Assembly (NCBI GenBank): GCA_963662515.1
Contig: OY759675.1
Location: forward strand, 1 to 64,000
Reading direction: 5' to 3'
Length of the DNA stretch: 64,000 nucleotides
Source of the DNA: JAFGDI01 sp963662515
GTDB taxonomy: Bacteria; Planctomycetota; Phycisphaerae; Sedimentisphaerales; SM23-30
Within the stretch, counting starts at the first letter, position 1. The number at the start of each line of letters is the position of its first letter. The position numbers were made by a program, and so were the translations under genes. The notes under the pieces were generated by a model, which saw only the letters and a program-made list of their open reading frames with translations, ran no database searches and was not told the DNA's origin. This document shows positions 44,467-53,942 of the stretch, piece by piece.

Positions 44467-45439
44467 TTCCCACAACATCGGCGGCGTGGTAGGTTATGAT
44501 TATATCGGCGCCGGCTCGTTTGAAGCTGGTGAGGATTTCCATTACGGTTTGCTTTTCATTGAGCCAGCCATTAGCGGCGGCGGCTTTTACCATGGCGTAT
44601 TCGCCGGAGACATTATAGACGGCGATGGGGATATTGAAATTGTCTTTCACTCTGCGGACGATATCGAGGTAGGGCATGCCGGGCTTGATCATGATTATAT
44701 CGGCTCCCTGCTCAATGTCCTGCTGCACTTCGCGCAGGGCTTCATCACTATTGCGTGGGTCCATCTGATGACTGCGCCGGTCGCCGAAGCTGGGGGCACC
44801 TTGTGCCGCATCGCGGAACGGGCCATAGAACGCCGAGGCATATTTAGCAGCATACGACATGATCGGTATATTATCAAAGCCATTGCCATCAAGTGCCTGC
44901 CTTATCGCCTGCACCTGGCCATCGATCATTCCTGAAGGTGCGACCATATCAGCACCGGCCCGCGCGTGAGTGAGTACCTGCAATGCCAGATTGCGACATG
45001 TCGCCTCATGGTCAAGTATCATGCCGCGTGGCGAATTTGTCAGTACTCCGCAATGGCCATGGTCGGTATATTCGCAGAAGCAGACATCGGTAATAACATA
45101 CATGCCGGGCACCGCCTGCTTGATCGCCCGCACCGCCTGCTGGACTATCCCCTTATCACTCATGGCATCACTGCCAGTTGCGTTTTTCTTTTCTGGTATG
45201 CCAAAGAGCAACACCGACCGCACCCCGGCATCATAGATCCGCCGGATATATTCGCAAGCCCGGTCGATCGAAAATTGATACTGGCCCGGCATCGAACTAA
45301 TCTCGCGTTCGATATTTTCGCCATAATGAATAAACACCGGTTGCACCAGGTCGCTGGCCTGCACCTGATTTTCGGCAACCATATTACGCAATACTTCACT
45401 GCTGCGCAGCCGGCTCAATCTATTGTGGGGAAAGCTCAT
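44462..45439 (-). CDS. hemB: Delta-aminolevulinic acid dehydratase (porphobilinogen synthase)
   Basis: A 325-residue HemB that condenses two 5-aminolevulinate molecules into porphobilinogen in heme and corrinoid synthesis. The catalytic zinc cysteines are Cys120, Cys122 and Cys130 in DVCFCEYTDHGHCG. The Schiff-base lysines are Lys199 (SYAAKYASAFYGPFRDA) and Lys252 (IIMIKPG). The length is normal. AAGGTAAT precedes the ATG. The TAG stop lies in the edge of REP copy 2, so the repeat may have replaced the original end of the gene. Confidence 0.97.
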   Translation of the reverse strand: MSFPHNRLSRLRSSEVLRNMVAENQVQASDLVQPVFIHYGENIEREISSMPGQYQFSIDRACEYIRRIYDAGVRSVLLFGIPEKKNATGSDAMSDKGIVQQAVRAIKQAVPGMYVITDVCFCEYTDHGHCGVLTNSPRGMILDHEATCRNLALQVLTHARAGADMVAPSGMIDGQVQAIRQALDGNGFDNIPIMSYAAKYASAFYGPFRDAAQGAPSFGDRRSHQMDPRNSDEALREVQQDIEQGADIIMIKPGMPYLDIVRRVKDNFNIPIAVYNVSGEYAMVKAAAANGWLNEKQTVMEILTSFKRAGADIIITYHAADVVGK

Positions 45440-45483
45440 ATTATTACCTTATCTGAATGCAAGTTATAATAGTAAAATGCGGG

Positions 45484-46026
45484 TTACTTTATTAATGCCT
45501 GAACCGCCTTGAAATGTTCATGCTTGCTGCCACCGATCAATTCCATAACCACAGCTTCTGTCGAGGTGATCACAGCGCCTGATTGGATCATTCTGCTTTG
45601 AGCCAGCTTACGATCTTTCTTTTTGCGTGAGCTTATGGCATCAGCAGCGACAAAAACATCATATTGATCCTGGAGCAGATCAAGCACGGTTTGTAAAACA
45701 CAGACATGTGCCTCAACGCCGGCAATAATGACCTGTCGGCGACCGCTATTGGATAGTGACTCTTTTACCTGCGGCTGACCCAGGCAACTGAATGTCGTTT
45801 TTTCAATTGTAATATGGTTACTCAAAACATCGGCCAGTTCGGTAATGGTATTTCCCAGACCGCGAGGATATTGCTCAGTTACAATGGTCGGCATAGATAA
45901 GAGAGCGGCAGTCTGTGCCAATATTTTACAGTTGTGCACAACCCGGTCCATATTTAGAACAGCTTTAGAAAAAGCATCCTGTACATCAACAATAAGCAGT
46001 AAGGAATTATCGCATTGTATTTTCAT
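45484..46026 (-). CDS. Isochorismatase-like cysteine hydrolase
   Basis: A 180-residue member of the isochorismatase/nicotinamidase superfamily. The catalytic triad is Asp14 (LIVDVQDAF), Lys76 (EKTTFSC) and Cys109 (GVEAHVCVLQTV), with the cis-peptide region before it. It resembles the YcaC/isochorismatase-domain-containing group. The substrate is unknown. It is on the same strand as hemB, 44 bp upstream, so the two may be co-transcribed, though no shared pathway is evident. Confidence 0.87.
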   Translation of the reverse strand: MKIQCDNSLLLIVDVQDAFSKAVLNMDRVVHNCKILAQTAALLSMPTIVTEQYPRGLGNTITELADVLSNHITIEKTTFSCLGQPQVKESLSNSGRRQVIIAGVEAHVCVLQTVLDLLQDQYDVFVAADAISSRKKKDRKLAQSRMIQSGAVITSTEAVVMELIGGSKHEHFKAVQALIK

Positions 46027-46177
46027 TATAGTATCTCAACAGCTAAAGGTTATCTTAACGGTGTAAATAGTATCATACCTGTGCTGGTGGTGATATTCAA
46101 TAAGATATTATACTGAATTTTCAGTTAAGACGCATAATGGATAGATTATGGCAGGGCAGGTATTAGTCGAATTTTGG

Positions 46178-47635
46178 TCAGTCAAAAGAGCGATAGCCCA
46201 GAGTGCGGGCATTGCGATTGAGCTTGTCGGTTATTGCCCGAAATTCAGAGCGGGTAAATACCCTGAGAAATTCTACACCAATGGTATTCCATTCTTTATT
46301 TTGAGCTTTAGAGCGAATGCACTTACCCAGTAATGACAGCACTTCAGACTCGACGCTGATTATCACCTGTATAAGCTGGCCTTCATTGAAGGGCAGGCGC
46401 GAGAGAAAACCGATACCTGAACGGGACATATTATATATGGTTACAGTCTGAATGTCGTCAGGCACCCATTGATTCTGCATGTAGCTCAGAGATTTGGCTT
46501 TTGCAGGGCAACGGAAATATTCTCGTTCATGGCGGCGGCCAGAGGGATTGGACGACTTGTCAACAACTCGCATAGAGGCTATCTCAAAGTTTATCTGACA
46601 ATCTTCACTGAGATAATCGGTGTCAAGCAGATGATATCTGACAAAGCCGCTAAAGCAGTTGAGCAGGTCTTTGTCGAATTTGTCTGCCATGTGAAACTCA
46701 ATTTCGTCTATAGCCTGTTTTACGGTCATTGGCTTCTCGCGATATGGTCTGACAGAGATCATGGCCTCAAATATGTCTATGAGACCTGCTACCTGACCGA
46801 CCAGCGGTATTTTGATACCTTTGACCTGGTCTGGATAGCCGCTGCCATCATACCGCTCATGATGATATTTTATTATATCCAGAATTTCTTCATCCAGATC
46901 ATCTATCTGGAGTAACTGCTTACAGCCCAGCATGACATGGTTGTGCAGTACTTTCCGTTGTGTGTCGTTCAATGGTTCGACCGCGTCAAGTAGTTCCGGT
47001 GGAAGATATATCTTGCCGATATCCTGAAGCAATGCACCTGTACCCAGGGTTGACAGAGTGTTTTTTTCACTGAGTCCGGCGTTAAGGGCAAAGCACAGCA
47101 TCAGTGTGCAGTTGTTCGCCATGTGTACGGCAATGTCATGATCTTTGTGGTTGGCTACCTGAACCATATACCTCATCGCATTATATTCCAGATTCAGTAG
47201 GTTTACTACCAGCCGGCAATGAGTCATTATTCGGTTGATCATAGGCATGTCCAGTTGAGATTTTATTACCAGATTAGCCAGGGCAATGGTTGATTCGTAT
47301 ATTAACCGAACGCGAAGCTGCAGATCCAATGAGCGGTCCAGGGTTATATTGTCCAGTTGTTCATCAAATATCCCGGCGTAACCGGCAAAATCGTGATCCC
47401 GTATGTACACATACTCAATACCACTATTACGCAGCCGGGCATGATCGTCATTACTGAATCCCAGGCCGGTGTTTTTATACAGACTGTATTTATCGCCGCA
47501 ATAGTAATAGATTCGCACCTTCTCCAGGGTATTTGCCGGAACATGTGATAAGGGTATGGTTATAAAATTATCATCATGACCCTGCTGAGTACTTATTGCG
47601 GGAGTTGTCTGATTGTCTGACTGTGTGTCTGTCAT
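46178..47635 (-). CDS. HD-GYP-like domain protein with C-terminal PilZ domain
   Basis: A 485-residue cyclic-di-GMP-linked protein. The HD-GYP region (about 155-330) keeps His171, HHERYDGSGYP and AGLIDIFEAM, but the HD doublet is QD (LLQDIGK, Gln204-Asp205), so one metal ligand is lost. The PilZ region (about 370-480) has RRHER and NMSRSGIGF, matching RXXXR and (D/N)XSXXG, and should bind cyclic di-GMP. The protein may be a receptor rather than a phosphodiesterase. GTCCTATAAT lies about 150 bp upstream of its start on the minus strand. Confidence 0.88.
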   Translation of the reverse strand: MTDTQSDNQTTPAISTQQGHDDNFITIPLSHVPANTLEKVRIYYYCGDKYSLYKNTGLGFSNDDHARLRNSGIEYVYIRDHDFAGYAGIFDEQLDNITLDRSLDLQLRVRLIYESTIALANLVIKSQLDMPMINRIMTHCRLVVNLLNLEYNAMRYMVQVANHKDHDIAVHMANNCTLMLCFALNAGLSEKNTLSTLGTGALLQDIGKIYLPPELLDAVEPLNDTQRKVLHNHVMLGCKQLLQIDDLDEEILDIIKYHHERYDGSGYPDQVKGIKIPLVGQVAGLIDIFEAMISVRPYREKPMTVKQAIDEIEFHMADKFDKDLLNCFSGFVRYHLLDTDYLSEDCQINFEIASMRVVDKSSNPSGRRHEREYFRCPAKAKSLSYMQNQWVPDDIQTVTIYNMSRSGIGFLSRLPFNEGQLIQVIISVESEVLSLLGKCIRSKAQNKEWNTIGVEFLRVFTRSEFRAITDKLNRNARTLGYRSFD

Positions 47636-47965
47636 CGGCTTAAAAACTCACTAATACTGATGCGCATTAATATATACTTTGCAACCAGTTATATAATCGA
47701 AAAAACTTTCGCCCAACATTACTAGATAATAGCTAAATATGGTTATTTTGGAGTTCTGGTGTGTTACACTTGTTCTATGTTGTGTTATTATAGGACTATG
47801 CCTGGTCTTTGAAAACTGCTTCAGATATATATCATTGGGGCTATTACCTTGAAACGGGTTTATACTTGGTGTATTATTGCCAGAGAATCTTTGATATGTC
47901 GTGCAAATACAAGTGATAAATGATCTTTGCAATGATTTCTTTATAACAGAAAAGGAAAATGCTTT
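47636..47965. other. Divergent promoter region, HD-GYP/GH31
   Basis: About 330 bp. The motif GTCCTATAAT is on the minus strand (47787-47796), facing the HD-GYP gene. AAAGGAAAA lies just before the GH31 ATG. No RNA gene or terminator is seen. Confidence 0.45.
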
Positions 47966-50767
47966 ATGTCTAAGTATATTATTTCGCTGCTATTGTCTTT
48001 TACCCTGCTGGGCAATGTTTATGGAAAGATAATTTTCAAAGAATCTTTTACAGACAGCAAGGTAGATAATGGCTCGACAGTACAGTATTCAACCAAAAGT
48101 CTGGACTATAGCTATCATGTCGAAACTGGCGGCAGTCTGGTTCTTACCGATTGCGGCGATGGTGTCAGATTTGATATTTCAGGTATCGGTCTGGAGGATT
48201 ACCGGACATATTATCTTAGTTTTTGTCTTAAGAGCCTGAATCTGCAGAATGGGGATAAATACGCCGGTCTTTTCCTTTATAATGACAATAAAGAAATGCT
48301 TGGCATGGGCAATGCTCACAGTTCCGATAACTATTCATTCTGGGGAGCAGATGGCAATGGGAAAGCTATAAGTGATGTAAGGCGTGTGGTTGATAGCCGG
48401 GTTCATAAAATAGTTATGAAAGTCGAAGTCAATGCCAATGGTCCGGAGAATATCGCAGTTGGGCTTGACCCGTTCTGTCGTCGCAGTGAGTATCGTCAGC
48501 CAGATCATATCTGGACGAGCTACACCGCCGAGCTGGCTTTTGATGAGATACGGATTCGCAGTGGTAATAAAGATTGCAGTTGGTCTTTTGATGAACTGGT
48601 GATCGCCGATTCCTGGTCTGATATTTGCCCCAGCGATGAAGAGCCGGGGGAATATATTGAGGAGATGACCAAAAATGCCAAAGCATCTCAGGTCGGCTGT
48701 TATATTGGCGACGAGGTTGTGAGATTTCTGCCTGAAGGTGTGACTGAAGCTGAGGTCATACCCTCAGTTGCTTTTTTGAAACAATATAAACAGACAGGTG
48801 ATGTGGTTGCTGATAATTGGGAACTAAAACCGCAGTATGGCATAGCCCGTGGCAAGAAATTTGCCTATATCGCACTGCCGGAGGAATATGACCTTTATGG
48901 TACAGGCGAAGTTACCGGCTCTCTGTTGCGTAATGGCTATAAGATCTTACTGCAAAATAAAGATAATGCCTACTGGACCGATCATCATTTATATCAGTCT
49001 CATCCCTGGGTAATGGGCCTGCGTCCTGATGGCAGTGCTTTTGGTGTTATTTTTGACAGCACCTGGATCGCTGAGCTTGACCTCAGTTGTGGTATAATGT
49101 TCACTGTCGATGAAGATGCACCTTATTTTCCGGTGGTCGTCTTTGAAGGGAAAGACCCTCAGCATGTTGCCGAGAAACTCGGTGAGCTGGTTGGCACTAT
49201 TGCTATGCCGCCCCGCTGGGCTTTGGGTTTCCAGCAGTGCAGACATTCCTATTATCCGGATTCCCGGGCCAGAGAGATAGCAGATAACTTCCGGGCCAGA
49301 CAGATCCCCTGCGATGTTATCTGGTTCGATATCTACTATATGGACGGGTTCAGGGTATTTTCGTTCAGCCCGCAGCACTACCCTGACCCGACTGCAACAA
49401 ACGATTACCTGCATAAACTTGGCTTCAAGAGCGTGTGGATGATCGACCCGGGAGTGAAAGAAGAGCCGGGCTATTTTGTTTATGACAGCGGCAGTGAGCT
49501 TGATGTCTGGGTGAAAAAAGCCGACGGCAGCAACTATACCGGTCGCGTATGGCCGGGCCAGTGTGTTTTTCCTGACTTTACCTGCCCGGAAGTTCGCACC
49601 TGGTGGGCCGGTCAATATAAAGACTTTATGGCCACAGGTATTGATGGTGTATGGAACGACATGAACGAACCTGCGGTATTTGATGCTCCGCACAGCACTA
49701 TGTACTGGGACAATCAACATCGCGGCGGTGGATTATTGCCAGCCGGCAGTCACAGACAATATCACAATATTTATGGTATGATGATGGTAAAAGGTTCTCG
49801 TGAGGGTATCCAGGCGGCTAATCCAGATAAGAGACCGTTTGTACTGACCCGCTCGAACTATCTCGGCGGCCATCGCTATGCCGCTACCTGGACTGGTGAT
49901 AATTATGCGACCTGGGACCATCTTAAGCTCACTGTGCCTATGGTACTTACTCTGGGGTTGTCTGGTCAGTCATTCAGCGGTCCGGATATCGGTGGTTTTA
50001 TTTATGATGCAACGCCGGATATGTTTGGGCACTGGATAGCATTGGGGGCGTTCTATCCGTTCAGTAGAGCTCATGCTACTGATGGCTCTGCCAATCAGGA
50101 GCCCTGGGAATTTGGCCCGGCAATAGAAGATGTCTCCCGTGTTGCTCTTGAGAGAAGATACCGGCTTATGCCTTATCTCTATACCGCCTTCCAGCAGTCA
50201 CATAAGACCGGTTTGCCGATAATGAGGCCAATGTTCTATGCCGACCCCAGCAATATTGACCTCAGAATGGAAGATCAGGCCTTTTTGGTTGGTGATGCTA
50301 TGATCGTCATACCCAAGTGGGCTCAGAATGTGAAATTGCCTGGCGGAAACTGGCAGTCGTTTTCACTGGTGGGTGAAGACAGCGTTAATGATAAGTATCA
50401 GTGTGATATGCTTATCCGCGGCGGTGCGATCATCCCGCTTGGACCGGTGGTTCAGTCAACCGCCCAGATACCAACAGAGCAGCAGCTCTCTTTGCTCATC
50501 TCGCTTGATGATGAGGGCAAGGCTCAGGGTTCTCTTTATGAAGATGCTGGTGATGGCTATGAGTTTCAGAGCGGTCAATATCTCAATATGATTTTCGTCG
50601 CCGAAAAGACAGGAAATAAGGTCGTTGTTAAATGTGCCGGTCAGCAAGGTCAGCTCAAACAGGAAAACCGACTGGTAACGATAGCTCTGCTACTCAACGG
50701 CAAAACATATCATACCTTCGGCAATATCTGCTCAGATGAAGGATTGGTTGTGAACATTCCGGAGTAA
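47966..50767 (+). CDS. Secreted GH31 alpha-glucosidase-type enzyme with N-terminal lectin-like domain
   Basis: A 933-residue secreted enzyme (signal peptide ending about residue 20, NVYG). The first 200 residues form an added jelly-roll, LamG/concanavalin-like domain (FKESFTDSKVDNG, YRTYYLSFCLKSL, FDELVIADSW). The GH31 part follows, with PPRWALGFQQCRHSYYP, the nucleophile Asp565 in GVWNDMNEPAVF and the acid/base candidate Asp645 in WTGDNYATW. These are typical of alpha-glucosidases. C-terminal beta-sheets end the protein. It differs from the GH31 at 9104 in both active-site motifs and domain layout, so it is not a recent duplicate. Confidence 0.92.
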   Translation: MSKYIISLLLSFTLLGNVYGKIIFKESFTDSKVDNGSTVQYSTKSLDYSYHVETGGSLVLTDCGDGVRFDISGIGLEDYRTYYLSFCLKSLNLQNGDKYAGLFLYNDNKEMLGMGNAHSSDNYSFWGADGNGKAISDVRRVVDSRVHKIVMKVEVNANGPENIAVGLDPFCRRSEYRQPDHIWTSYTAELAFDEIRIRSGNKDCSWSFDELVIADSWSDICPSDEEPGEYIEEMTKNAKASQVGCYIGDEVVRFLPEGVTEAEVIPSVAFLKQYKQTGDVVADNWELKPQYGIARGKKFAYIALPEEYDLYGTGEVTGSLLRNGYKILLQNKDNAYWTDHHLYQSHPWVMGLRPDGSAFGVIFDSTWIAELDLSCGIMFTVDEDAPYFPVVVFEGKDPQHVAEKLGELVGTIAMPPRWALGFQQCRHSYYPDSRAREIADNFRARQIPCDVIWFDIYYMDGFRVFSFSPQHYPDPTATNDYLHKLGFKSVWMIDPGVKEEPGYFVYDSGSELDVWVKKADGSNYTGRVWPGQCVFPDFTCPEVRTWWAGQYKDFMATGIDGVWNDMNEPAVFDAPHSTMYWDNQHRGGGLLPAGSHRQYHNIYGMMMVKGSREGIQAANPDKRPFVLTRSNYLGGHRYAATWTGDNYATWDHLKLTVPMVLTLGLSGQSFSGPDIGGFIYDATPDMFGHWIALGAFYPFSRAHATDGSANQEPWEFGPAIEDVSRVALERRYRLMPYLYTAFQQSHKTGLPIMRPMFYADPSNIDLRMEDQAFLVGDAMIVIPKWAQNVKLPGGNWQSFSLVGEDSVNDKYQCDMLIRGGAIIPLGPVVQSTAQIPTEQQLSLLISLDDEGKAQGSLYEDAGDGYEFQSGQYLNMIFVAEKTGNKVVVKCAGQQGQLKQENRLVTIALLLNGKTYHTFGNICSDEGLVVNIPE

Positions 50768-50807
50768 TGAAGTTACTGCTTCACTGAAATTTTAGTTAAA
50801 AAGAATT

Positions 50808-50845
50808 AAAAAGCCTGCGAGACAATAGTATCTCGCAGGCTTTTT
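50808..50845 (+). terminator. Rho-independent terminator after GH31
   Basis: A perfect 15-bp stem, AAAAAGCCTGCGAGA / TCTCGCAGGCTTTTT, with an 8-base loop. It can act in both directions. Confidence 0.94.
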
Positions 50846-50873
50846 ATATTTATACTGCTTAGCTTAGAAGGAA

Positions 50874-50942
50874 TTTATTCAGGCAGGTATTGAAAAAGTC
50901 GGCGAAGACTTGTTTTATTCTGGTGTAGGGCCAGTTGGAGCT
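50874..50942. repeat. 69-bp direct repeat, left copy (fragment of pyroglutamyl-peptidase gene 3' end)
   Basis: Matches 53946-54014 at 68 of 69 positions in the same orientation. The source is the 3' end of the peptidase gene, read on the minus strand. The match stops abruptly on both sides. It is therefore a displaced gene end, not a working gene. Confidence 0.93.
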
Positions 50943-50974
50943 AGTCGCGGAGTAGCCGAAAGTGAGTGCGAATT

Positions 50975-51002
50975 TTGCCAAGTTATTCTTAATTCTTGGC
51001 AA
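50975..51002. promoter_or_regulatory. Inverted repeat TTGCCAAG / CTTGGCAA upstream of GLUG gene promoter
   Basis: Perfect 8-bp arms 12 bp apart, ending 5 bp before the -35 box of the downstream promoter. Operator candidate. Confidence 0.5.
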
Positions 51003-51007
51003 TAATA

Positions 51008-51035
51008 TTGACATTGAGTGTTAATAAAGTAAAAT
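51008..51035 (+). promoter_or_regulatory. Promoter of GLUG-repeat gene
   Basis: TTGACA (51008-51013), 16-bp spacer, TAAAAT (51030-51035). About 75 bp upstream of the GTG start. Confidence 0.65.
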
Positions 51036-51109
51036 ACTTGCTAATAGTGTTAATAATGGTCGGAGCTTGACCATTGTGTTATGAGAGCAATGAACAGAAG
51101 GAGTTTTTC

Positions 51110-53782
51110 GTGAGACAATTTTGTGTGTTAAAGGGATTAAGTGTTCTATTGTTGATACTTGGTATTTCTCTGGAGAGTGATCTATATGCTGCCAAAGGCA
51201 TTATTCCCGGTCAAGGGACTCAGGATGAACCTTACCTGATCGAAGATATAACAGATTTGTATCAGTTTTTCCAGGTTGATAATCGTCAGAAATACTGGTC
51301 GTCCGGAGTCTATACTGACCTGATGACTGATATCGCGGTTGGTGAGAATGGTTCTGAGGCTCAGGATGATATTAACTGCTCTGAGACCTACGGAGTTATG
51401 GTTGGTAAGCAAACCAAAGACGGCGATTTTATTATTATTTATGACCATGAATGTGATCTTTCTCTGCCTCGGGTAGTTTGTCAGGGTGCAGAATATACTG
51501 ACCTCTCTGGTGCTGGCAATAAAACAGGTTATTCCGGCGTATTTGATGGAAATAACCATTTGATCGCTGATTATGCGAATTCAGATGGTTCATATTGCGG
51601 TTTGTTTGGTAAGATAAACGCCGATGGCATAGTAAAGAATGTTTCGGTGGTAAATTACTTATATCAGAATTATCAGGGAATTACCGGCCTGATTTGTGGT
51701 CAAAACGAAGGTTTGATTGAAAATTGCACGGCTTTTGGCGCTATAACAGGTCGTACGGCAGTTGGTGGCATTTGTGGGTTGAATAAAGGTGTAATTGTAG
51801 GTTGTAGTTATGCCGGAAGGGTACAGGCTATAAATGACGCTGGCGGTATAGCAGGTCTGAATTATGGAGATATTGCAGAGTGTGCGGTTAAAGCAAAGGT
51901 TCGGGCTAAATCTTATGCCGGCGGAATAGCTGGTATAAATGGCGATTATGAGAATGCTGTGCCGGGCTACATATCAGATAGTTTTGTTATCGGAGATGTT
52001 CGGGCCAGTATGCAAGTTATGTGTATGGATGAGTATGGCGATGTGATTGAAGATTGCTTTATGCTTTGTGTGTGGGATAATCATTATAGTGGGGGAATTG
52101 CGGCTTTGAATGTGAGTGGAGGTATTGAAAGATGTTATGCCTCAGCAAACACCTGGTATTCTCAAGACATTCCGCTGTATAGTGAAGTAACCGCTCTTGT
52201 CGGAAAAACGCTGGAAGGGGCACTGTCTGTTTCTTTTGCGGAAAGTGAAATACCGGCAGATGAAACAAAGCTTAACCACGAGCAGATGACTACAGCAGCC
52301 ACTTTTATTGAGGCTGGCTGGGATTGTGATAATCTCTGGACTGTTGCAGATGGAGCATATCCAGTTCTGGCCACGATCAGGTATGCTGAAGGTTGGGATA
52401 CACTTTCAGTTATTCCCGCGGTTGAGCAGGATGATGATCAGCAGGTTGAATATAAATATCATAAATTCAGACTGGAAACAAGTTCTGATATTAAAACAAT
52501 AAGCTATGGTGGCTCTACCGCAATTTCAGCGAAGCTGTATTATGATGGTGAACTGATAACTGATGATTATCAGGTGAATTGGACTAATAGTCGCAATAGT
52601 AATAATTATTATATTGAAGATGGTATATTGTATAATATCAACGATGATACATTTGGTGATTGTCTTTCCTTGCATGCAGAAGTGAATTTTGAAGGTTTTA
52701 CCATTACAAACTATCTTTCTCTGACCCTTTTATCAGAAGTTAAGCCTGATACATGTGTTATAAATAAGGCAACTGTAAAAGCATCGAAAAATCGTGATAA
52801 TCCTGATGATTCTATTTCATTGTCGATAAGAAGTATCGACTATCCTACTTATGTCGCAGATGATCTAGAAAGAGATAAGCATATCACCGTTGAGGTTTAT
52901 GAGGAGAATAATACTATTTTACCGGTAATAACCAGAACTTTTCCAATTAACGAAAATATTGTACAATATGGATTGAATAGAGGTTTAGAGGTAAGTTCGG
53001 TTAAGGTAATTAATGACGCGAAAGATAAAAATAATTATTTCAAATTTAACTCTAATTTTGCCAGAAATCAGGAAGCAGATATCAGGCTTAGCGGGCTTAA
53101 TCTTTCAGGGCTGAAAAAATCGCTTACCGTAAAGATATACAACAGTCATTTTATTACTGTGGATACAGTTACTGATAAAAATGAACCATACAAGTCTCTA
53201 GCTGGTGACGATAAGATTAATGGTCGTCAGGACATTCCGGTGTCCCTGTGTATGGGGGTATCCGACAACATTTATCTTCAAAAGTATCGTGGCAGGGTAT
53301 CAAGAGGCACAAAGCGCAATGGGTTCTGCAATTTTTCAGGAACTTTCTCGCTGGTTGATGTTAATAGTCTGGCTGAGAAGGGGCTGGCGTTTGAATTTAA
53401 TGATAAGACTTTCTACCTTACAGCCAATGAAGTGCACTATTTTGAATCAACATCTGTTTATTATAAGTTTGTCTCCGAAAAGCCTCTGATTGTATATAAA
53501 AACGGTAAATACACTTTTTCATTCTCTTGTAATGCCAATGGAGTTGTAGAAGGAAAAAGTAAGGATGCGTTAATTCTGACTGTCAAGGGTGTTTTTGATA
53601 CCAAAACAGGCAAGTATTCATTAAGCATCAAAGATATTCAACAGGATTATAGTACAGATAAGGGCGGCCTCAGATATGATATTGCTCCGTTTGAGGATGG
53701 TGCGATTACCGATATCTATAATGCTCATGGTTATCTGTCCGGAGGTGATGGTTTCATCGATGATGATGCAACTAGCTTATAA
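51110..53782 (+). CDS. Secreted GLUG-repeat surface protein
   Basis: An 890-residue exported protein. The GTG at 51110 has AAGGAG 7 bp upstream and starts a signal peptide (LSVLLLILGISL, ending near DLYA). An upstream TTG at 51074 has no such site. Residues 165-310 carry GLUG-type repeats (GLICGQNEGLIENC, GGICGLNKGVIVGCSYAG, GGIAGLNYGDIAECAV), which form a beta-helix-like stack in surface adhesins. The rest (about 450-890) is beta-rich with no known motif. There is no dockerin end. It looks more AT-rich than neighbouring genes and is flanked by 69-bp direct repeats, both signs of transfer. Confidence 0.85.
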   Translation: MRQFCVLKGLSVLLLILGISLESDLYAAKGIIPGQGTQDEPYLIEDITDLYQFFQVDNRQKYWSSGVYTDLMTDIAVGENGSEAQDDINCSETYGVMVGKQTKDGDFIIIYDHECDLSLPRVVCQGAEYTDLSGAGNKTGYSGVFDGNNHLIADYANSDGSYCGLFGKINADGIVKNVSVVNYLYQNYQGITGLICGQNEGLIENCTAFGAITGRTAVGGICGLNKGVIVGCSYAGRVQAINDAGGIAGLNYGDIAECAVKAKVRAKSYAGGIAGINGDYENAVPGYISDSFVIGDVRASMQVMCMDEYGDVIEDCFMLCVWDNHYSGGIAALNVSGGIERCYASANTWYSQDIPLYSEVTALVGKTLEGALSVSFAESEIPADETKLNHEQMTTAATFIEAGWDCDNLWTVADGAYPVLATIRYAEGWDTLSVIPAVEQDDDQQVEYKYHKFRLETSSDIKTISYGGSTAISAKLYYDGELITDDYQVNWTNSRNSNNYYIEDGILYNINDDTFGDCLSLHAEVNFEGFTITNYLSLTLLSEVKPDTCVINKATVKASKNRDNPDDSISLSIRSIDYPTYVADDLERDKHITVEVYEENNTILPVITRTFPINENIVQYGLNRGLEVSSVKVINDAKDKNNYFKFNSNFARNQEADIRLSGLNLSGLKKSLTVKIYNSHFITVDTVTDKNEPYKSLAGDDKINGRQDIPVSLCMGVSDNIYLQKYRGRVSRGTKRNGFCNFSGTFSLVDVNSLAEKGLAFEFNDKTFYLTANEVHYFESTSVYYKFVSEKPLIVYKNGKYTFSFSCNANGVVEGKSKDALILTVKGVFDTKTGKYSLSIKDIQQDYSTDKGGLRYDIAPFEDGAITDIYNAHGYLSGGDGFIDDDATSL

Positions 53783-53876
53783 AGACCAGATAATATGGTG
53801 AGTTGCCCAATATAAACGGTTTTTCTTTTGGGCGATATAGCTTGATAATATGTGTAATTATATTTTTTGAATAAAC

Positions 53877-53908
53877 AAGGGCCGCTCTCGGTAGGGAGTG
53901 GCTCTTTT
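53877..53908 (+). terminator. Terminator of GLUG gene
   Basis: Stem AAGGGCCGCTC / GAGTGGCTCTT (with G-U pairs), then T. It lies about 95 bp after the stop. Confidence 0.75.
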
Positions 53909-53942
53909 CTTAGTGATTTGTAAATAGTCAGTATTCCCAAAA

